Source: Tetracentron sinense
Lineage: Eukaryota; Streptophyta; Magnoliopsida; Trochodendrales; Trochodendraceae
Assembly (NCBI GenBank): GCA_015143295.1
Contig: CM026563.1
Coordinates: 6,634,001-6,698,000, forward strand
Length of the DNA stretch: 64,000 nucleotides
Reading direction: 5' to 3'
This document shows, piece by piece, positions 46,855 to 59,618 of the stretch (within the stretch, counting starts at the first letter, position 1; each line of letters opens with the position of its first letter). A model generated the notes under the pieces. It was not told the DNA's origin, ran no database searches, and saw nothing but the letters and a program-made list of their open reading frames with translations. Both the position numbers and the translations under genes were made by a program.

Positions 46855-49800
46855 ATGGATTCTGTAGATTCCCGGGATGAAGAGGAACCCCTAATTGTCG
46901 GGGATTCACCATTAGAAACCCCAAAGAACCATGCAAGAGATGTTCATATATTGAGCTGTGCATTCCTGTTTATATTTTTGGCTTATGGAGCAGCTCAAAA
47001 TTTAGAGAGTACAGTGAATACGGTGAGTTTCTGTTCTGATAATTTGAATTTATGGGGTATTGTTTGATCCGTTCTGCTGTAATTTCAAAGGCTGCATTTT
47101 TGGTTGCTTCTGAGTTGAATTTGTGTCCAGGAGGATAATTTGGGTACTACTTCACTGGGGATACTCTATCTCTCCTTCACAATTTTCTCTTTAGTGGCTT
47201 CTCCCATGGTCCATAAACTAGGTTCAAAGAATGCTTTGGTTCTTGGCACTACTGGTTATTGGTTGTTCATTGCCGCGAATTTGATACCCACCTGGTATGC
47301 CTTTGCTCTTGTAAATCTCATTCTAATTTGTGTTATAAACTGAATAGAAGTATCTTTGAATTGATCCAAACTATTCAATTGGCGAGTCTCAGTCTTGTGT
47401 GTTAAATTTATGAAACATTACATAGTGCAATATCTACTTCTTGTTCCTGTAGGTATACAATGGTGTCGGCTTCTCTGTACCTTGGTTTTTCGTCATCAAT
47501 AATCTGGGTTGGGCAGGTGGGTAAGCATATTTAGACTTTCTTGTGACCCTTTATTTTCTGAGAAATTGATGGTGATTAAATCTTTTCCACCCTTATTATT
47601 CCCAATCAGGGGACGTATCTCACTTCCACTGCACGCAGCCATGCAAAAGATTGTCATTTGCATGAAGGAACTGTAATTGGTAACTTCAATGGGGAATTTT
47701 GGGGAATGTTTGCAAGTAACCAGGTGCATTGTTTTTAACATATATCATGCCCGACTCTGTATTATATGATGTTTCGTGAAGAATACATTTATTAATGAAT
47801 CTCAATTCTCAAGTTTGGTGACACTCAACATGTAGTATCTCTTTTAAATTTTGCAGTTCCTTGGCAATCTCATCTCACTTGCTTTGTTGAGAGATGGAAC
47901 GGTATGTTTCATATTCTGTTCCAAGATTTTTTAAGTGCTGTTAACTCACTGCACAACACAACACAACTATATATATGAATGTGAGCATAGTAACAATGTT
48001 CTCCATTTTATTTTATTTTTGAAAAAAACCCTTAATAATTTACAACTTTTTCATCAAATGTTTAAATCATGAAGTATTCGCGATTTTTTGAAAAATTTGT
48101 GACTTTATAAAAAGTCTTGTATTTCATGAAATAAATGTGAATTATTCGCATTTATAATTAAGAATACTATTTATATATTTTAATCTTTGTTGACATGTTT
48201 CCATTTTTTTTTTTTTTTTTTTTTGAGTTTTCTGAATTTTGCCAAATTTTTTTTTTGAAAATTCCCCCAACCAAATCGTTCCAAACTCTGTCTTGGTGAC
48301 TGAATGGGAGTGATCGGTAGTGTGGAGCCTGTTCAGACTGAACATCCTACCTTTTTTTTCGCGGGGGTAGGGTACTCTTGTACTTTCGTACTTTGTTATG
48401 TAATCCTAATACTATTAAGCATAGGGGTAGGCTACTGTTGTTAGATCGCAACTCTGTAATTTTCTCTTGCTCCCGATCATGGTGAAAATCTCAGAGACTC
48501 TGTGGACGTACCTCAACTTGAGGGAAACATGTAAATCTGGTTTCTTATGTGTGTTCTTGTTATCTGTTTCTGTTTTTGTTTTTGTATTTCACAGATCTTG
48601 TTTAGGGTTTATTCCCTAACAGTGAGACCGTGTAACGTAAGTCATTTATGTAATGATTAGAGAGATCTTGAAGAATACCAATTCATAATACAATGCTCAA
48701 ATGGGAAGACTGTAGATCACAATGCATCGTATGTCACAATCACAAATGAGTGAATTAGGATTCATCATTCATGAAATGCCGATGGTATGTGAGAATAAAT
48801 TAATGTATTCAAATAAATAATTCAAAATCAGATAGTGAGGAATATGGATTTGTTCTGAATAACAAAGCAACGGGCACCCTGGTTGCCTAGACGTCCTCCC
48901 CCAAATCAAGGTGCTTGACTGACCCAATTAGGTGGCTTCTCATCTGGGACTGGCTACTAGACTAGGAATTTTCCTTTAGCAACACTGCATGCATTTAGTC
49001 ATGTTGATTGAGTTATTGGGGAGAGTTGATTTAGTCACTTGAATCTCGACTGGATCACAAAATAAATAAGTCTTGGGTCGAGTAAGAATTAAGTTACGTT
49101 GACTCAGTTGAGGTCTGAGCTAACTTAAGAGGTTTTTTAACTACTAGAAAAATTTTCATTCCATACACAAACTAATTCCAACTAATTACTCCCCCACCCC
49201 TGACCGCCTAAAAAAAGAGAGGCTTCCATCACATGCTTAGCTCTTGGTGTCTATAATCTTTTAGACACTAGTCCTTAACTCTCTTTATGAGGGTTTTAGT
49301 TTTTCCCATCGTGAAAAAAGTGTTATAATGAAAATAAATACAAAAATACGTGATACACTGGATTGATATAACAAGGTGTGTGTGGGAAATTTCTTTGTTT
49401 TAGAAGCTGTACTCGTAGTGGAGCCTAATCTTTGATCTCACCAAGTAGAAAAGAAATGCTGTCAGTTGTAGCACATGGTTGACCACTGGTCAATCCTTCT
49501 GGTGCATGACAGATGAATGTAGGATCTTGATTAAGTAAATCTTATCACAAACCGTCTGGAATCTCGGTTTGTTGTTTCCAGTTCTGAAACCTGCTATAGA
49601 GGAAGTTGAATAACTCTCCTACAAAGGGTACAAGTGTTATTATCCTCTGTACTAGAAGCCTTTGGTGTCCATGAATGTCACTTTGGAAGAGGGTTTCCAT
49701 GACTTTCTTTTTTTTAATGCTATGGTTCTTGCAGAGCCCTAATCTCAAATCTCACCAAGTAGAAAAGAAATGCTGTCAGTTGTAGTGCATGGTTGACCAT

Positions 49801-52800
49801 TGGCCAATCCTTCTGGTGGATGATCAGCAAATGTAGGATCTTGAGTAAGTGTCTTAATGTAACTGTGCAATAAGGACCTATCTATATAGGATATTTTCTA
49901 GTTTGTTTACCATATATTTTGTCCATCCCAAAGAATGAACGGGTATATGGCCATAAGTTGATTTTAACTTAGGAGATCTTCCGAGTGGAGCAGGTAGAAT
50001 GGTGCATCTCAATCCCATTTGATCCCGTCTCCTTATGTTTTGGCTGGAGATCGATATTACTACCTATAATACTAGGAATATTGATTAACTTCATTTGTTA
50101 TCCTTGGAACTTAAATGTCTAGTATATTGAATACATATCCAGGCATAGGCTTTATGATTCATTGGGACTAACTGGACACGTATATTGGACATACCAATCA
50201 TATTTGAACTGAATACTACATTCTTTAGACATCAATCTCCTGCTTCTGGATGATGTTTTGAGTCGTTTGACATTCTTGCACATCACTGCAGGGAGGAAGT
50301 ACCAGTGGCACGACCTTGTTATTCGTTGTCTTCCTTGGCAGCATGACCTTGGGCACCATATTAATGTGCTTCTTACATAAAAGGGACGGTAAAGGAGATG
50401 AGGGACCAAAATCTTCCACCAGTTTCTACTCTTCAGTGGCGTCCCTTTTGAAGTTGGCCATCGCTCCTTTATTTGACAAACGAATGCTATTCGTTATCCC
50501 TCTTATTGCATATTCAGGCTTACAACAAGCATTTGTGTGGTAAATACTCTACTTATACTGTACCATGCCTTTTTCTTGGTAAAAATCATACTAGGATCAA
50601 TTTACACTTTTTTCTTCTAATTTTCCTTCTTTCTTCCACTTTTGTTTAAAAAACCTAATAATAGTTGTTCTTTCCATGCTATATACCATATCAGGGCCGA
50701 ATTCACGAAATATATTGTAACACCAGCACTTGGTGTCTCGGGTGTGGGTGGTGCAATGGCAGTGTATGGAGCTTTTGATGCAATAGTAAGTATGAGGATG
50801 CAATGAATGAATAGTTTCTTATCAGCAGATATCATGTACCAGTAGTGCATCCCAAAATCGGGTACTATTGGTAGATTTCCTTTATATCACTATTGAAGGT
50901 TACTGATTTTGAAAGTTGGGAACTGTTATGTACCTAGCTATAGACCTAGCTATAGGGTAGTTATTTAGATACAATGGAAATACAATTACAAACCCAGGTA
51001 TAAAACTACCCACATCTATCCTACAATAACTATCCACCAAAGAGACCACTAAAACACAAACACTAACTACTTATACATTAACTACCTATGTGAGGCCCCA
51101 AATTAGATACGTATCAATGTTATGTACCTAAGTTGTTGTAGGGGTAGTTATTTAAATACAATGGAAACACAATTACCCACGTATAACTACCCACTTCTAT
51201 CCTACAATAACTACCCACTAAAGAGACCACTGAAACACAAACTACTTATACATTAACTACCTATGTGGGACCCCCAATTAGATACGTATCATTCTCCACC
51301 CCTTGAAGCAACCTTGTCCTCAAGGTTAAGGTAATAATATGAAATCTTTTCTTGTTCTTTCGCTTCTTCTTCCACAAATTCTTCTGCTTCTTCCTCTTCC
51401 TCTTTTTGAAAGACCACACATATTTTACAAAGTTAACTCTAGCATGAATATTTTGCATTTGTTACGTGTCTTTTATTGGAAAACATAAAAAAGGAAGAAA
51501 GGGGAGAGGGTATGGCTGATTCGAGGCAGCCCAGGACCTCCATTGATGCGTCTTCGAGGGGGCAAACCTCCACATGTTCTCTTAAAACAACTATCTTCAT
51601 TCAACGTATCTAGAAATGAGTAATTACAGACTCTTTTGTCAATACTATAGTAGATACAAACTACCCAAACCACCCACTAATCCTATCTCTAAATAACTAC
51701 CTTTATAACTACCTAGGTACATGGCATTCCATCTCTCTTGAAAGAACCTTGTCCTCTAGGTTAGAATTTTTTTTCATTATTTTTATATACATAAAAAATC
51801 CCCAAATAAAGATCCATCGTGGATGGGCTTCTTTGGAGGATGATAACATTCCTTCCAAAAACTTCAATTCAGCCACCTTTGATCTTTTTTCTGGAGGCAG
51901 AATTGATTGTTTCCCTCTTGAGGAAGGTAACAAACCACGATTGATGCTCCACCTCTTCGATATCTTCAAACGGCATGAATTCTGAATGCAACATGACTTC
52001 ATACACCTCCTTAGGGGGACCCCCTACGTAAAGGGCGTTCTTTGGGATGAGATGAGCCATGGAGGCAAGGATTAAAAATAGGGTTTCGGGGGATGTATTG
52101 GTCCCAACTGAGACCTATATGTATCGGTTTTGGATGATACATATAAAATTTTCTTAAATTTTTTTTTTTTAATTAAAAATCAAATGAATTATAAGAACCA
52201 AATATAAAGTCATGGGAGCAACTAAAAAACTAAGTAGCAAACAAAAATACAATTGCACAATAATGAAACATGAATAACTAATAAACGATACGTATCATCC
52301 TTTTCGTATTAGTATAAATATCGTACAGGGGACTACCGATACTTATACGTATCGCCCGTTTCATATCGGTTTCGGTGATTTTCATTTCCATGCATGGAGG
52401 TCCTTAATCTTCCTTCTACTTCTCCCTTTTATTGATTTTGATCATTGTAAAAATGATCCATCTTAGACTCTAAGGTCGACATCCGATGCATCACTTCTTG
52501 TATTATTTTTCCATGCCTTTCGATTGTCTCCTTGAATAAACTCACCATCTCTTCAAGCTTGTCAATTCTTCTTCCTTCCGCCATGGTAGGATCTTCCACT
52601 TTGATACCATTGTTACGTGTTTTTTACTAGAAAACATAAAAGGAAGAAAAGGGAGAGGGTATGGCTGATTCGAGGCAGCCTAGGACCTCCATTGATGCCT
52701 CTTCGAGGGAGCAAACCTCCACATGTTCTCTTAGAACAACTATTTTCATTCAACATCTTGAAATGAGTAATTACAGACCCTTTTATAAAAAAGACAATAG

Positions 52801-55800
52801 TAGTTACAAACTAGCCAAACCACCCACTAATCATATCTCTACCTAGGTACATAACATTCCATCTCGCTTGAAAGAACCTTGTCCTCAAGGTTGAAAATTA
52901 CATACGACTCTCGGATCTTCAACTAAGACTAATGAAAATCGTCATTGTAGGATAAAGATGACCACTTCGAGGGGGTCTTCCTCCAAAAAACCGCTTCGAG
53001 AGGGTTTTCCTTCAATATTTAGCAGTCACAACTTCAATCATCTATCTAACCATTGTTGAAATCACCACAAAGTCGCAGGAACCTTACTTTGATACCAATT
53101 GTTATGTGCCTTTCTTAAATAAAATAAAAACATAAAAGAAGAAGGGGAGGGAGATATGGCTGATTCGAGGCTGCCCGGGACCTCCATTAATGCCTCTTCG
53201 AGAGGACAAACCTTTACATGTTAGAACAACTATCTTCATTCAACATATTATAAAGACAATAGTAGTTACAAACTACCCACTAATCCTATCTCTAAATAAC
53301 TACCCCTATAAATACCTAGGTACATAATAGGAACATTTTTTTTCTCTCCTTCATCCATTTGAGGGGACTGAAATTCCCAACTGTCTCGCCCTACCAAGCT
53401 TAACATCATGTCTTTAAGAAACCAAAACAGTGGGAGTCTCTCTTGGTCCTCTAATATACATTTTCTACTTTTTTTCGTAGTCCAAGATATATCTTGAATT
53501 GGACATGGCAGTAAGTTAATATAGAACCAAGATGATGCAACTGGTTGGGTATAAGAATCATGTCACATACCTTTATCTACAATGCCATTTTCACCATAAC
53601 CATAGTGTGCTTTCAAGAGGAAAAGAATATGCCCTGTTGGAATGATCAGAAAGAGTATGCTAACATGAGTTCTACATGTACTGGTGCCACCTTGAGGATC
53701 TAGGCCAGAAATTGATCTGAGTGGGTAATCGTAACCAGCTGATCTCTATACGTTTTTGGATGATTCGCCATACCATTTTTGATTCTAGGTTGGATGGTAA
53801 GGATCACTTGATCAGGTCATTTTGTGGCAAGGGAGGTGTCGTAGGTGGGTCATGTCTTATCATGGTCCCACCCTCTGAATTTTGGCCTGGATAAAATGGT
53901 ATGTTATGTTTGAATGGTGTGGCGAATCAGTGATCTGCTCAAGGAATATGTCAATGTTTCCTCTTGCTATATGATAAATATTTGGTGAATACTTGTATTT
54001 ATCATCTACAGTGTTTGCTGATGATACCTATACTATCATTTTGGATATCTTTTGGACTCCATAATTTAACAATTCTCTTAACCAGTATCGAAATATTTTA
54101 CTTTGATGCCCCATAGGAAGTGAGTCTTAATATGTCAGGCTTCCTAAAAGTGCAGGGAAAAAAATGACTTTGGTGCATGATTGTGGAATCATTTACTTTA
54201 TTAATCTGAACTTGTGGTTGGGCTTTCGTGTCAGTGTTCGTTGGCTGCTGGTCGATTTACATCTGGTCTCTCATCAATCACTTTGATAGTTTCTGGTGGA
54301 GCTTTTGTTCAGGCCATTGTATTATTGTGGCTTTTGCTTAAATACAGGTAAAGTTCTCCTGGAAAATCTAATTGTAATATTTTGTAGAACGTATAGTTGA
54401 GTGTAAAATTTGATGTAAAGCCACAATCATCTTTAGCAGCTCTTATGCTTTACCATATTGTTATGCAGTTTAACCAGTGGAGTACTTGGCTATGTGTACC
54501 CACTTCTCATGGCAGCCTTATTGGGCATCTGTGATGGGGTATTCAATACACAGCTGAATGCTTTGCTTGGAATGCTCTTCAAACATGACATGGTAATAAT
54601 TTATTTTTTTAAGCTGTCAGTCCTGGTACTATTTAGTGTTGAAATATTATGACAGTCCTTTATACGTAAATTGGAGGAAGCTGATCGGCATCTCAACTCC
54701 TAACCTAATTGTTTATTCTTTTTTGTCACGCTATTCCCTAAAAGACACACACACACACATGCCCCTCTACAACTCCTATATGGATTTATTCTATCTATTT
54801 TAGGGTCCAGAGGGTCCTTGGTTCTACCATAGTGACAAAGTAGGGGTTTGGAAATAATTCAGAAAGGGTCAACTTTTAAAAAAGTCGGGAAAATACAGGA
54901 ATAATAAATTTTTTTTAATAATTATAAATATTATCCAAAAATTTTATTATATACACAATAAGCAGTTTATTTACTGAACTAAACAAATAATTCTGGAAAT
55001 TTGCGACTAATTCAAGAATAATTCGGCAAACTTAAAATTCATGAATAATTCAGCAGACCTAAAATTCATTTATAATTAGCAATGAGATTTGCTGCCTGAA
55101 TGGAATTCAAAGTTTGTCTAAAAAGAAACGTATATAAAAATAACAGAATTCTTGAAGTGACAAAGGTGGATAAATTCAGTTATTGCCCTTGTCACCATTT
55201 CTGTAGTATGAGACATGGAGTTCTTGTAGGCTCCTTGGAAGACATGCTTAAAACGAGGATTTTAGATTAAACAAAATTCTGGTCAGAGATTGAAGCTATT
55301 TCAGCCATTGTTTAAAAATCGCTAAAACCGATACGTATCGGTTACGGTTAGACTCAATACCCGAAAGCGTACCTATACAACTTTTTTGAAAAAAAAATAG
55401 GATTCTGCCAAAACCGTTATGTATCACCCGAGTCCTACGATACGTAACGGTTTTGGCCGTAAGACTCAACCGATGTTTTTGAGATAAAAGGGTTACGTAA
55501 ACTCCTAAAAACATACAAACAATCTATTTTTCTCTTCCTCTCTACTCATTCTATGTCTTGAAACCTTAAAATCCGTTTTATTTTTGGTGATTGAAAACTT
55601 GATTTAGGACTTCACAGTGTATATTTCTACTTTCGACTCACCTATTGCCTTATATTTCATTATTTTTACATTTTCAATTGATATTGATTTAGAATAATGT
55701 TGTTACCCATCCACAACATTTTATTTTTATTTATTGTGATTTTTCGATTTTTTTTCAAAACAAAAAAAAAGGCCAAAACTGATACGTATCGGCCATAGGA

Positions 55801-57157
55801 ATCAATTTCGGTCAGGACCACTACGGTCCCCGAAACCGAGTTTTTTATCCTTGATTTCAGCTCGTGGCCATATTCAAGATCGTTTCTTCTGGGAGAAGGG
55901 AGCAAAGGCGACGAAGATTTAACAAAGGAGCTCTAACATGAGGTGAATGCAGTGGGAAACATAGTAACAAAGTTCGGATTCGGGAATTATTCGGCAGAGG
56001 TTAAGTTCGAAAAAAAGGGGAAAAAATCGGCAAATTCGGGTTAAGTTCGGGATAAGTTCGGAAAAATAAAAATTAATAATTATAAAAAATAAGAACGTGA
56101 TGCCAACTAATCCATCTACCAATCTCTATGTATTGACATCTCTTACTATGTTAACATTTATTCCAATTTCTAAAAAACAAGCATTATGTAAACTCGCAAA
56201 CTCAAGAAAAAAATTACATAAGGCTTAAGTAAGCTTTATGTAATTTATGAAAAAAGAATAATTTAGATTACATGTTTGTATATGCAAATCAAATTATATA
56301 AGCAATTCAAAAATATATAAAAAGGAGAAAAATAATAATCTGAATAGATAAAATCAGAAAAGCAATATATGAGTGTATTTATTTGGCATAACATAGTTAT
56401 CTAGTAAAATATAGAAATAGCTCAGAATAAATAACACAAATCTTATTTTCTCTTAGTTCAGTGGAAATTCAACAGACTAACCAGCATACAAAATTATATT
56501 TTTTCTCTCAAATCAATCGAATGTAATCAAAATCCTAGGTCCTCATATGTCAGAGATCTCATAGGTTTTAGAATTTAACCAGTCTGATGATTGTAACCAT
56601 CAGATTGGTTGTTTTTTTTTTCTCTTTCATTCTTTTCCCTTCATTTGTTTGGTTACCGATAAAATATGTTAAACCAGATAAAAGAAAAAGAAAATTAGAA
56701 AAATTGCTACTACGAGTGGTATTAGAGAAACTTTTTTTTTTTTTGCTTTTCTTTCTTTTCACCTATTTTGCTAATCAAACTTAAAATGCTTTAATTTTTT
56801 AGTTTCCTTTTTTGCATTTTCTTGCTAACCAAGGGAGCCTTAACAACTGGTCCTTATGCTTCCTTGTTTCCCTTATCCAGACTCTGGATATTGTACTGTT
56901 AGTGTACCCACAGGTCTTCTTGGGATCATTGTGAGTTGAATATCTAAGTAAAGAAAATATTTTTTGGTGGACAGGAAGGGGCATTTGCACAGCTCAAAGT
57001 CTGGCAGAGCGCATCGACTGCAGTTGTGTTCTTTCTGAGCCCCCACATCACATTGCAGGCAGTGCTGATGGTTATGCTTGCTGCCCTCTGCATCTCGTTT
57101 GCTGGGTTTCTGTTTCTAATGCTTAAGGTTGAGAGAGCATTTTCTTCTTCTGAGTAG
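46855..57157 (+). CDS. UNC93-like: UNC93-like protein 3, the complete copy
   Basis: Ten exons: 46855..47022, 47131..47294, 47453..47516, 47610..47723, 47857..47901, 50292..50539, 50695..50785, 54235..54347, 54469..54592, 56975..57157; 437 residues, the length I recall for Arabidopsis UNC93-like protein 3 (At3g09470). All junctions are GT-AG and in phase, and no stop interrupts. Start MDSVDSRDEEEPLIV matches the family; an in-frame Met seven codons upstream is less likely. UNC93 proteins are multi-pass membrane proteins related to the major facilitator superfamily; hydrophobic blocks begin at HILSCAFLFIFLAYGAAQNL and recur to the end (VVFFLSPHITLQAVLMVMLA). Conserved phrases include GSKNALVLGTTGYWLF, SSSIIWVGQGTYLTS, FNGEFWGMFASNQ and GVSGVGGAMAVYGAFDA. 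In Arabidopsis the protein has been tied to potassium balance and stress response; transport activity is unproven. Intron 7 holds a 2.4 kb LTR cluster and intron 9 a hAT MITE; both should be spliced out. Ser replaces Arg at the exon 8/9 junction. Confidence 0.93.
47902..50291. other. Intron 5 of the complete UNC93 gene
   Basis: 2.4 kb, aligned along most of its length with 36096-38666 of copy 2 except for the LINE tail found only there. From 48300 to 48640 it carries a segment absent from copy 2, with AGTGTGGAGCCTGTTCAGAC, TAGGGTACTCTTGTACTTTC and ending TTAGGGTTTATTCCCTAACAGTGA; this resembles an LTR or retroposon tail but no pair was found. Confidence 0.5.
50924..53329 (-). mobile_element. 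Cluster of Ty3/gypsy-type LTR fossils in UNC93 intron 7
   Basis: The whole insert is bounded by GGAAC on both sides (50919-50923 and 53330-53334), and copy 2 has the uninserted GGGAACATT at about 39279. It begins TGTTATGTACCTAG and ends CTAGGTACATAATA. Parts: two tandem related repeats at 50924-51117 and 51119-51290; three LTR-like repeats at 51460-51726, 52611-52856 and 53100-53329; short internal parts between them. TTTGATACCA before the second and third LTRs is a minus-strand primer-binding site; CTTGTCCTCAAGG beside the LTRs and a gag-like start (MAEGRRIDKLEEM, minus strand near 52583) mark the gypsy type. Nearly all of pol is absent. It is broken, with several losses and nested or recombined parts; a hAT MITE later jumped into it. 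LTRs differ from each other, so the cluster is middle-aged at least. Confidence 0.8.
52066..52392. mobile_element. hAT-type MITE (family A) nested in the LTR cluster
   Basis: Flanked by CATGGAGG on both sides (52058-52065 and 52393-52400), a perfect 8 bp duplication. Ends CAAGGATTAAAAAT and ATTTTCATTTCCATG. Subterminal words are GATACGTATC, TATCGGTTT and relatives. Same family as 55306-55853. It is younger than the LTR sequence it interrupts. Confidence 0.9.
54829..55080. repeat. Insert with AATAATTC words in UNC93 intron 9
   Basis: Relative to unit 1, extra sequence starts CATAGTGACAAAGTAGG and ends near ATTCATTTATAATTAG. AATAATTCGGCA/GAATAATTCAGCA words repeat. The start resembles CATAGTAACAAAGTTCGG at 55963, so both may be one hAT-like family; the right end was not resolved. 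Confidence 0.5.
55306..55853. mobile_element. hAT-type MITE (family A), 548 bp, with empty site
   Basis: ATTTCAGC flanks both sides (55298-55305, 55854-55861), an 8 bp duplication; unit 1 has the uninserted GCTATTTCAGTTCGTGGCC at 32509-32527. Ends CATTGTTTAAAAATC and GAGTTTTTTATCCTTG. Subterminal words CCGATACGTATCGG and ACCGAAACCGAG. It lies in intron 9 of the complete UNC93 gene. Confidence 0.9.
55960..56545. repeat. Insert with AAGTTCGG words in UNC93 intron 9
   Basis: Unit 1 lacks this stretch (its 32625-32655 joins directly). It begins CATAGTAACAAAGTTCGG and has many TTCGGG/AATTCGG words in the first 120 bp, then AT-rich sequence. The right end and target duplication are unresolved. Confidence 0.45.
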
Positions 57158-57765
57158 TCTGATATTGGCCGAAGCAGATCCATGTGGTTATTTCTTCCAA
57201 AATAAAATTTATATATTCTTCTTCATTTCTCATGTTGTTTAATCCATCTGTAGTCTCTTGAATCACCACACTGGTATGTGTAAATTTGTATCCCAAGTTT
57301 TAAGATTCTGCCATCATTTAAATGATCTCACCTCAAAGTATAGATCCATGATCCCCAATGATAGATGATGCATGCTAGAGGCATGCCTTTTTTTTATTAC
57401 TTATTTTTGGTTACTCTAGGTCGCATATGAAACCATGGTAGCAGGAATTAATGATTAATGTTTATTAAACTAAGATTTAATCTTGTGCATGACATCTTTT
57501 TGTAACTATTTAATAGCTGTCGTAGGAGGTTTTTTTTTTTCATGGTAGCTGTTCAGGCGGACTCCACTAAGGTTGTAGTAAGTGCTGACTATAAGTCCAA
57601 AATATTTGACATCTGATTGAAAGTTTTCCCATGGAAAATAGTTAATGTATCCGAGATTCCCATTTTATCACGGAATGGCCGGTCTTCATTGTTACACGCC
57701 CCAAATTTAAAATATTTGAAATCACTCATGGGAAGTTTCCCGTGGAAAATAGTTAACGTACTTGA
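57158..57765. other. UNC93 3' flank and tandem ~105 bp repeat
   Basis: 57158-57640 aligns with the other UNC93 3' flanks. GGAAAATAGTTAA-GTA with TTCCCATTTTAT, GGAATG-CCGGTCTTCATTG and CACGCCCC (57635-57710) recurs as 57743-57765 plus 58911-58965, split by the hAT element. Confidence 0.65.
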
Positions 57766-58902
57766 CAGGGCCGGCCCAAGCCATTTGGAGGCCTAAAGCG
57801 AAAATTTTAAATGGGGCCTTTTTATATATATTTTTAATATTATTAAGAAAAATTAACTAAAATTTATTTTTTTCGTTTTTTGAGATGCAAAATTACTAAT
57901 TAAACTTTTGTATTCAAGTTTTCCTAACATATCCTTTTCAATTGAGGCTGGGGCTCGAGTCCGTGTAGTAAGTTAATCCTTAGTATATTTCTAATATAGA
58001 GTCTGGCAATTACTCTATAATAGCAAGCACCTTGTACAATGCATATAGCTTCCAAACAATCATTCATTTGTATGAATCATTTTTTTTCTCCTAGATTAAA
58101 ACAGAGCAGACAGCATACCAAAGTAAGTTAATCCTTGGACAATAGCGAGAAGGGGGGCAACTTGGGTTGACAGAAACCAAATACATAACAACTCATACTG
58201 CACAAATTTAAGGTGAAAATGGTAGCTTAGATCATTAAAAGGGAGAATCCCATATGATTTTGTGGCAATAGATTTGCAGCTGGTGGAAATCATATGGACA
58301 GAATATTTCAACAAACAGGTGGTCTGCACAATATACATGGGCATGGGGAACCATCTAAAATAATTAAAAGATAAAAACAAAAAACAAAACAAAATAACAA
58401 AGTGGAGGCATGATGAGTGGTGGTGGGAGTCTGGGACAAACCTGTGTAGCCAACACACGATCCTCCAGTGCGGCATTGCCAAGAACTTCTTGGTTACAGG
58501 CAAACCTTTATGGCAGAGAAGATGGAGAGAGGGAAGAGAGATGGATGACACTTGACAGGATGAGATAGTGCTTGCAAAGAGATGTGAAACTCTTTATGGG
58601 AGAAAGGATGGGATAGTGCTTGCAAAGAGATGTGAAACTCTTAATGGGAGAAATGGAACGGTAACCTCCTTGGAAGATGAAGAAAATCAATTTGTTGGAA
58701 ATACGAGTGCCTATTTCCCTTGATTAGTTGGTTGGAAGATTTGATTAGTTGGTTGGAATATGAAACGCATGTATTGAAATTTGAAATAACCAAACAGCAA
58801 CATTCAGGGAAATAAACGATGGAAGAAGGCTTGATTTGGGGCCTTCATTTTTGCTTGGGCCTAAAGCAAGGGCTTTGTTGGCTTTATGGACGGGCCGCCC
58901 TG
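57766..58902. mobile_element. Non-autonomous hAT element, 1137 bp
   Basis: GTACTTGA flanks both sides exactly (57758-57765 and 58903-58910), an 8 bp duplication. Ends CAGGGCCGGCCCAAGCC and GGACGGGCCGCCCTG; CAGGGCCGGCCC is a widespread hAT end. Inside are a minus-strand frame of 151 codons (58096-58551) without transposase resemblance and a tandem pair of ~55 bp units (58559-58645, TGCTTGCAAAGAGATGTGAA). GGCCTAAAGC occurs near both ends. The non-transposase interior could be captured host sequence. Confidence 0.9.
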
Positions 58903-58969
58903 GTACTTGAGGTTCCCATTTTATAAGGGAATGACCGGTCTTCATTGGTCCACGCCCCAATTTTAAATA

Positions 58970-59618
58970 CTCACATATTGTGGTTAAGATTCACTCATCC
59001 TAGGGTTAAGCAATCTACTATGGTTTTTCAAAAAAAAAAAACAAACTAAAATCTTAGTTTTAATTTAGTTGAGCTTAACCAAGGTTAAAGGGGTGTTAAA
59101 AAGGACACGGGTTAAGATTTGAAACGGACCCATGGGTTCGCTAAGCACTGCTCTTTTCCCATACCTCCCAAACATTTTATGCAATCGAACTCGGATCTAG
59201 TAATCCCCCAGACCTGGGCCCGTTATTGAGGTGCTGCACAAAAAAATTGCTACCTGAGCCGAAGCCTGCCACCATTAGGGTTGAATGGGAAAAATGATTT
59301 TTCCGCGTTTTGGCACAGCCAATAGGGCAAGCGTAGGGCCATCCAAAAAAAAAAAAAAAAATTTTTAACAAAAAAAAAAAGAGACTTTGCTACTGAGACC
59401 GCAAAGGGTTGAGACCATGCTTGTGATGCATGGATATCAAAATTTCATTAAACCCGTTTATTAAATTTTGAGATACGTCCATCACATGCACGGTCTCAAT
59501 GTGGTCCCGACCCTTTGCAGTCTCACTAGCATTTTCTAAAAAAAAAGGGTTGAGTTCATTGGCAAATCTGGTAATTATAACAGTGTATTTGCAAATTAAT
59601 GCAAAACCTAACAGGTTA
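58970..59618. other. Intergenic with foldback repeats
   Basis: 58975-59095 is a TTAACC-type foldback (arms ATTGTGGTTAAGATTCA and TTAACCAAGGTTAAAG). 59393-59525 is a relative of the MITE at 46246: ends CTGAGACCGCAAAGGGTTG and GACCCTTTGCAGTCTCA. A runs at 59344-59380 suggest retroposon tails. No gene. Confidence 0.6.

Noticed and set aside
58096-58551. 151-codon minus-strand frame called as a gene
   Set aside because: It lies wholly inside a hAT element and shows no family; kept only as a possible capture.
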